From positions 123,386 through 187,385 of the forward strand of contig WTCE01000026.1 in assembly GCA_013138735.1 (NCBI GenBank): a stretch of DNA of 64,000 bases, read 5' to 3'. This DNA is from Crocinitomix sp. GTDB lineage: Bacteria; Bacteroidota; Bacteroidia; Flavobacteriales_D; Crocinitomicaceae. The position numbers and the translations under genes were made by a program. This document shows positions 62,956-64,000 of the stretch, piece after piece; position 1 is the stretch's first letter; each line of letters starts with the position of its first letter. Below the pieces are notes generated by a model. That model saw only the letters and a list, made by a program, of their open reading frames with translations, made no database searches and was not told where the DNA came from.

Positions 62956-63642
62956 ATGTTGCAAAATCTTTCTAAAAAGGAACTCGCTGATATTATCCAA
63001 TGGGATATTAAAAACTGGTCGAAGTGCCTTGCATTTTGGGAGGATAACGCAGACTTAGATCCCAGTAAAAAAGTATTGGCTTTGGGCGAACGTGAAGGCG
63101 GCATGAGCTTATATTTTGCTTTAAAAGGACACGACGTTATTTGTTCAGATTATAATCCTTTGCCAGACACAACTAAGGTAATGCATGCCAATTATGGTGT
63201 TGCGGATAAAATAACGTATCAAAGTATTGATATGAAAGCCATTGATTTGGAAGACGCGTCAGTGGATGTTGTGGTCTTTAAATCTGTAATTGGCGCTTTG
63301 GGCAATAAAGCAGATCAAGAGAAAGCTTTGCAAGAAATTTATCGCGTATTAAAACCAGGCGGCGTATTTTTATTTGCCGAGAATTTAGAAGGCAGTAAAT
63401 TACACCAATATCTGCGCAAAAAATTCGTGAGTTGGGGCGAAAGATGGCAATACGTTACCAATGTCGATATGAACAATTGGAACGCCTCCTATCAATCCAT
63501 CAAAACAAAACCAATTGGCGTATTAGGCCTTTTTGGAAGATCCGAAAAGCAACGTAAATTTTTAGCAGGTTTTGATGCGGTGCTATCGCCTATTACGCCA
63601 AAAAAATGGCGTTATATTTTGTTCGGGGTGCTTAAGAAGTGA
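62956..63642 (+). CDS. Class I SAM-dependent methyltransferase
   Basis: A 228-residue methyltransferase. Motif I is KKVLALGEREGGMSLYFALK with the Gly-rich loop in a modified form (GEREGG), then HDVICSDYNP as the acidic end of strand 2, DASVDVVVFKSVIGALG as motif II and YRVLKPGGVFLFAENLEG as the post-II LKPGG motif. The C-terminus (WGERWQYVTNVDMNNWNASY) may recognise the substrate. As the last gene of the cluster it may methylate a sugar or lipid made by the neighbours. The substrate cannot be told. Confidence 0.8.
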   Translation: MLQNLSKKELADIIQWDIKNWSKCLAFWEDNADLDPSKKVLALGEREGGMSLYFALKGHDVICSDYNPLPDTTKVMHANYGVADKITYQSIDMKAIDLEDASVDVVVFKSVIGALGNKADQEKALQEIYRVLKPGGVFLFAENLEGSKLHQYLRKKFVSWGERWQYVTNVDMNNWNASYQSIKTKPIGVLGLFGRSEKQRKFLAGFDAVLSPITPKKWRYILFGVLKK

Positions 63643-63755
63643 TTGCAGTTTTCATTTAATAAAGGCCAATTATCAGTGGTTTTTTGCCCAGTCATCAATC
63701 AAACCCTTCAATTCTATTAACACCTTAAATAAGGGCCTTACAAACCATTTAACAC

Positions 63756-63786
63756 TTGCTCACGTCATACATTTTACATACCTTTA
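63756..63786 (+). promoter_or_regulatory. Candidate promoter for the last lipoprotein gene
   Basis: TTG (63756-63758), a 20-nt spacer and TACCTTTA (63779-63786), one base off TAnnTTTG. Confidence 0.4.
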
Positions 63787-63831
63787 AGTATGAATGATTT
63801 GCCAAAATCATTAACCCAAAAAGAATCTCCT

Positions 63832-64000
63832 ATGAGAACGTTAATTTTCTTATTGCTATTACTTCCGTTAGCATTTGCGTGTCGTAAAGATGAAGATCCA
63901 GACGCTAATTTGGACTTTTGCGAGCTGAATCCAGAGGAGTGCGTTGATATACGCAAAGTAAAAGATTGGTTCTATTTCAATTTCGGTTCTTATTGGGTGT
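63832..64000 (+). CDS. Lipoprotein, N-terminal part (cut by window edge)
   Basis: The first 56 residues of a lipoprotein: signal peptide MRTLIFLLLLLPLAFA and lipobox Cys, then RKDEDPDANLDFCELNPEEC, two Cys in an acidic stretch, and VKDWFYFNFGSYWV. The opening pattern (CRKDEDPDANLDFC...VKDWFYF) is seen in repeat families of secreted lipoproteins in marine Flavobacteriales, as far as I recall. The rest lies outside the window. Function unknown. Confidence 0.75.
   Translation, partial: MRTLIFLLLLLPLAFACRKDEDPDANLDFCELNPEECVDIRKVKDWFYFNFGSYWV

Overview
The window looks like chromosomal DNA of a Bacteroidota bacterium, most likely order Flavobacteriales; the lipoprotein style recalls Crocinitomicaceae or Fluviicola, but that is a weak guess. 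Support comes from AT-rich DNA, a 500-residue AtpD with the usual Bacteroidota insert, separate atpDC, type-B sdhCAB, a SUF cluster, a TonB receptor with a carboxypeptidase-regulatory-like N-terminus, SprB-type repeats with a type IX secretion tail, DUF5916, DUF2797, DUF4271 and CFI-box proteins, and promoters of the form TTG-N16-22-TAnnTTTG. I saw no rRNA, tRNA, CRISPR array, transposase or phage gene. Layout: 1-3.8 kb (minus) bamA (cut by the window edge), uppS, atpC, atpD. 4-5.5 kb ribF and a secreted leucine-rich-repeat protein. 5.6-7.7 kb a three-gene sulfide/sulfur-relay operon (sqr, tusE/dsrC-like, dsrE2-like). 7.75-13.3 kb (minus) a MurG-like glycosyltransferase, a tandem family of small lipoproteins (two intact, two frameshifted in the signal peptide, one 3' remnant) and a polytopic membrane protein. 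13.3-18.5 kb (minus) sdhCAB, with an AAA ATPase plus a small PD-(D/E)XK-like protein inserted between sdhA and sdhB. 18.9-22.9 kb sufA, sufB, sufC, sufD without sufS or sufE. 23.4-34.4 kb a SprB-repeat secreted protein, an rRNA-methyltransferase-like enzyme, a TonB receptor, gpsA, a frameshifted small membrane protein carrying a GAAA tetranucleotide repeat, a thioredoxin-like protein, a DUF1684 protein, a coiled-coil membrane protein and mlaFE. 34.5-39.8 kb DUF2797, then a tandemly duplicated lipoprotein cluster in which two members carry a CFI-box C-terminal domain. 39.8-52.1 kb a kelch protein, a DUF5916 protein, an acyl-CoA dehydrogenase, DUF4271, hemD-like, a serpin, a CotH/beta-helix lipoprotein and MscS. 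52.4-63.6 kb (plus) PBP1A and scoA/scoB split by two GT-C-like membrane proteins, then a UDP-galactopyranose-mutase-like flavoprotein, a third polytopic protein and a methyltransferase. The window ends inside a lipoprotein gene. The main points of novelty are these. Two normally adjacent core gene pairs (sdhA/sdhB and scoA/scoB) are each split by accessory genes. The sdh insert is a compact ATPase plus nuclease pair that looks like an undescribed defence module. Three surface-protein genes carry frameshifts near their 5' ends, two of them at simple repeats, which may indicate phase variation. Hairpins with a fixed loop and co-varying stems recur between genes.
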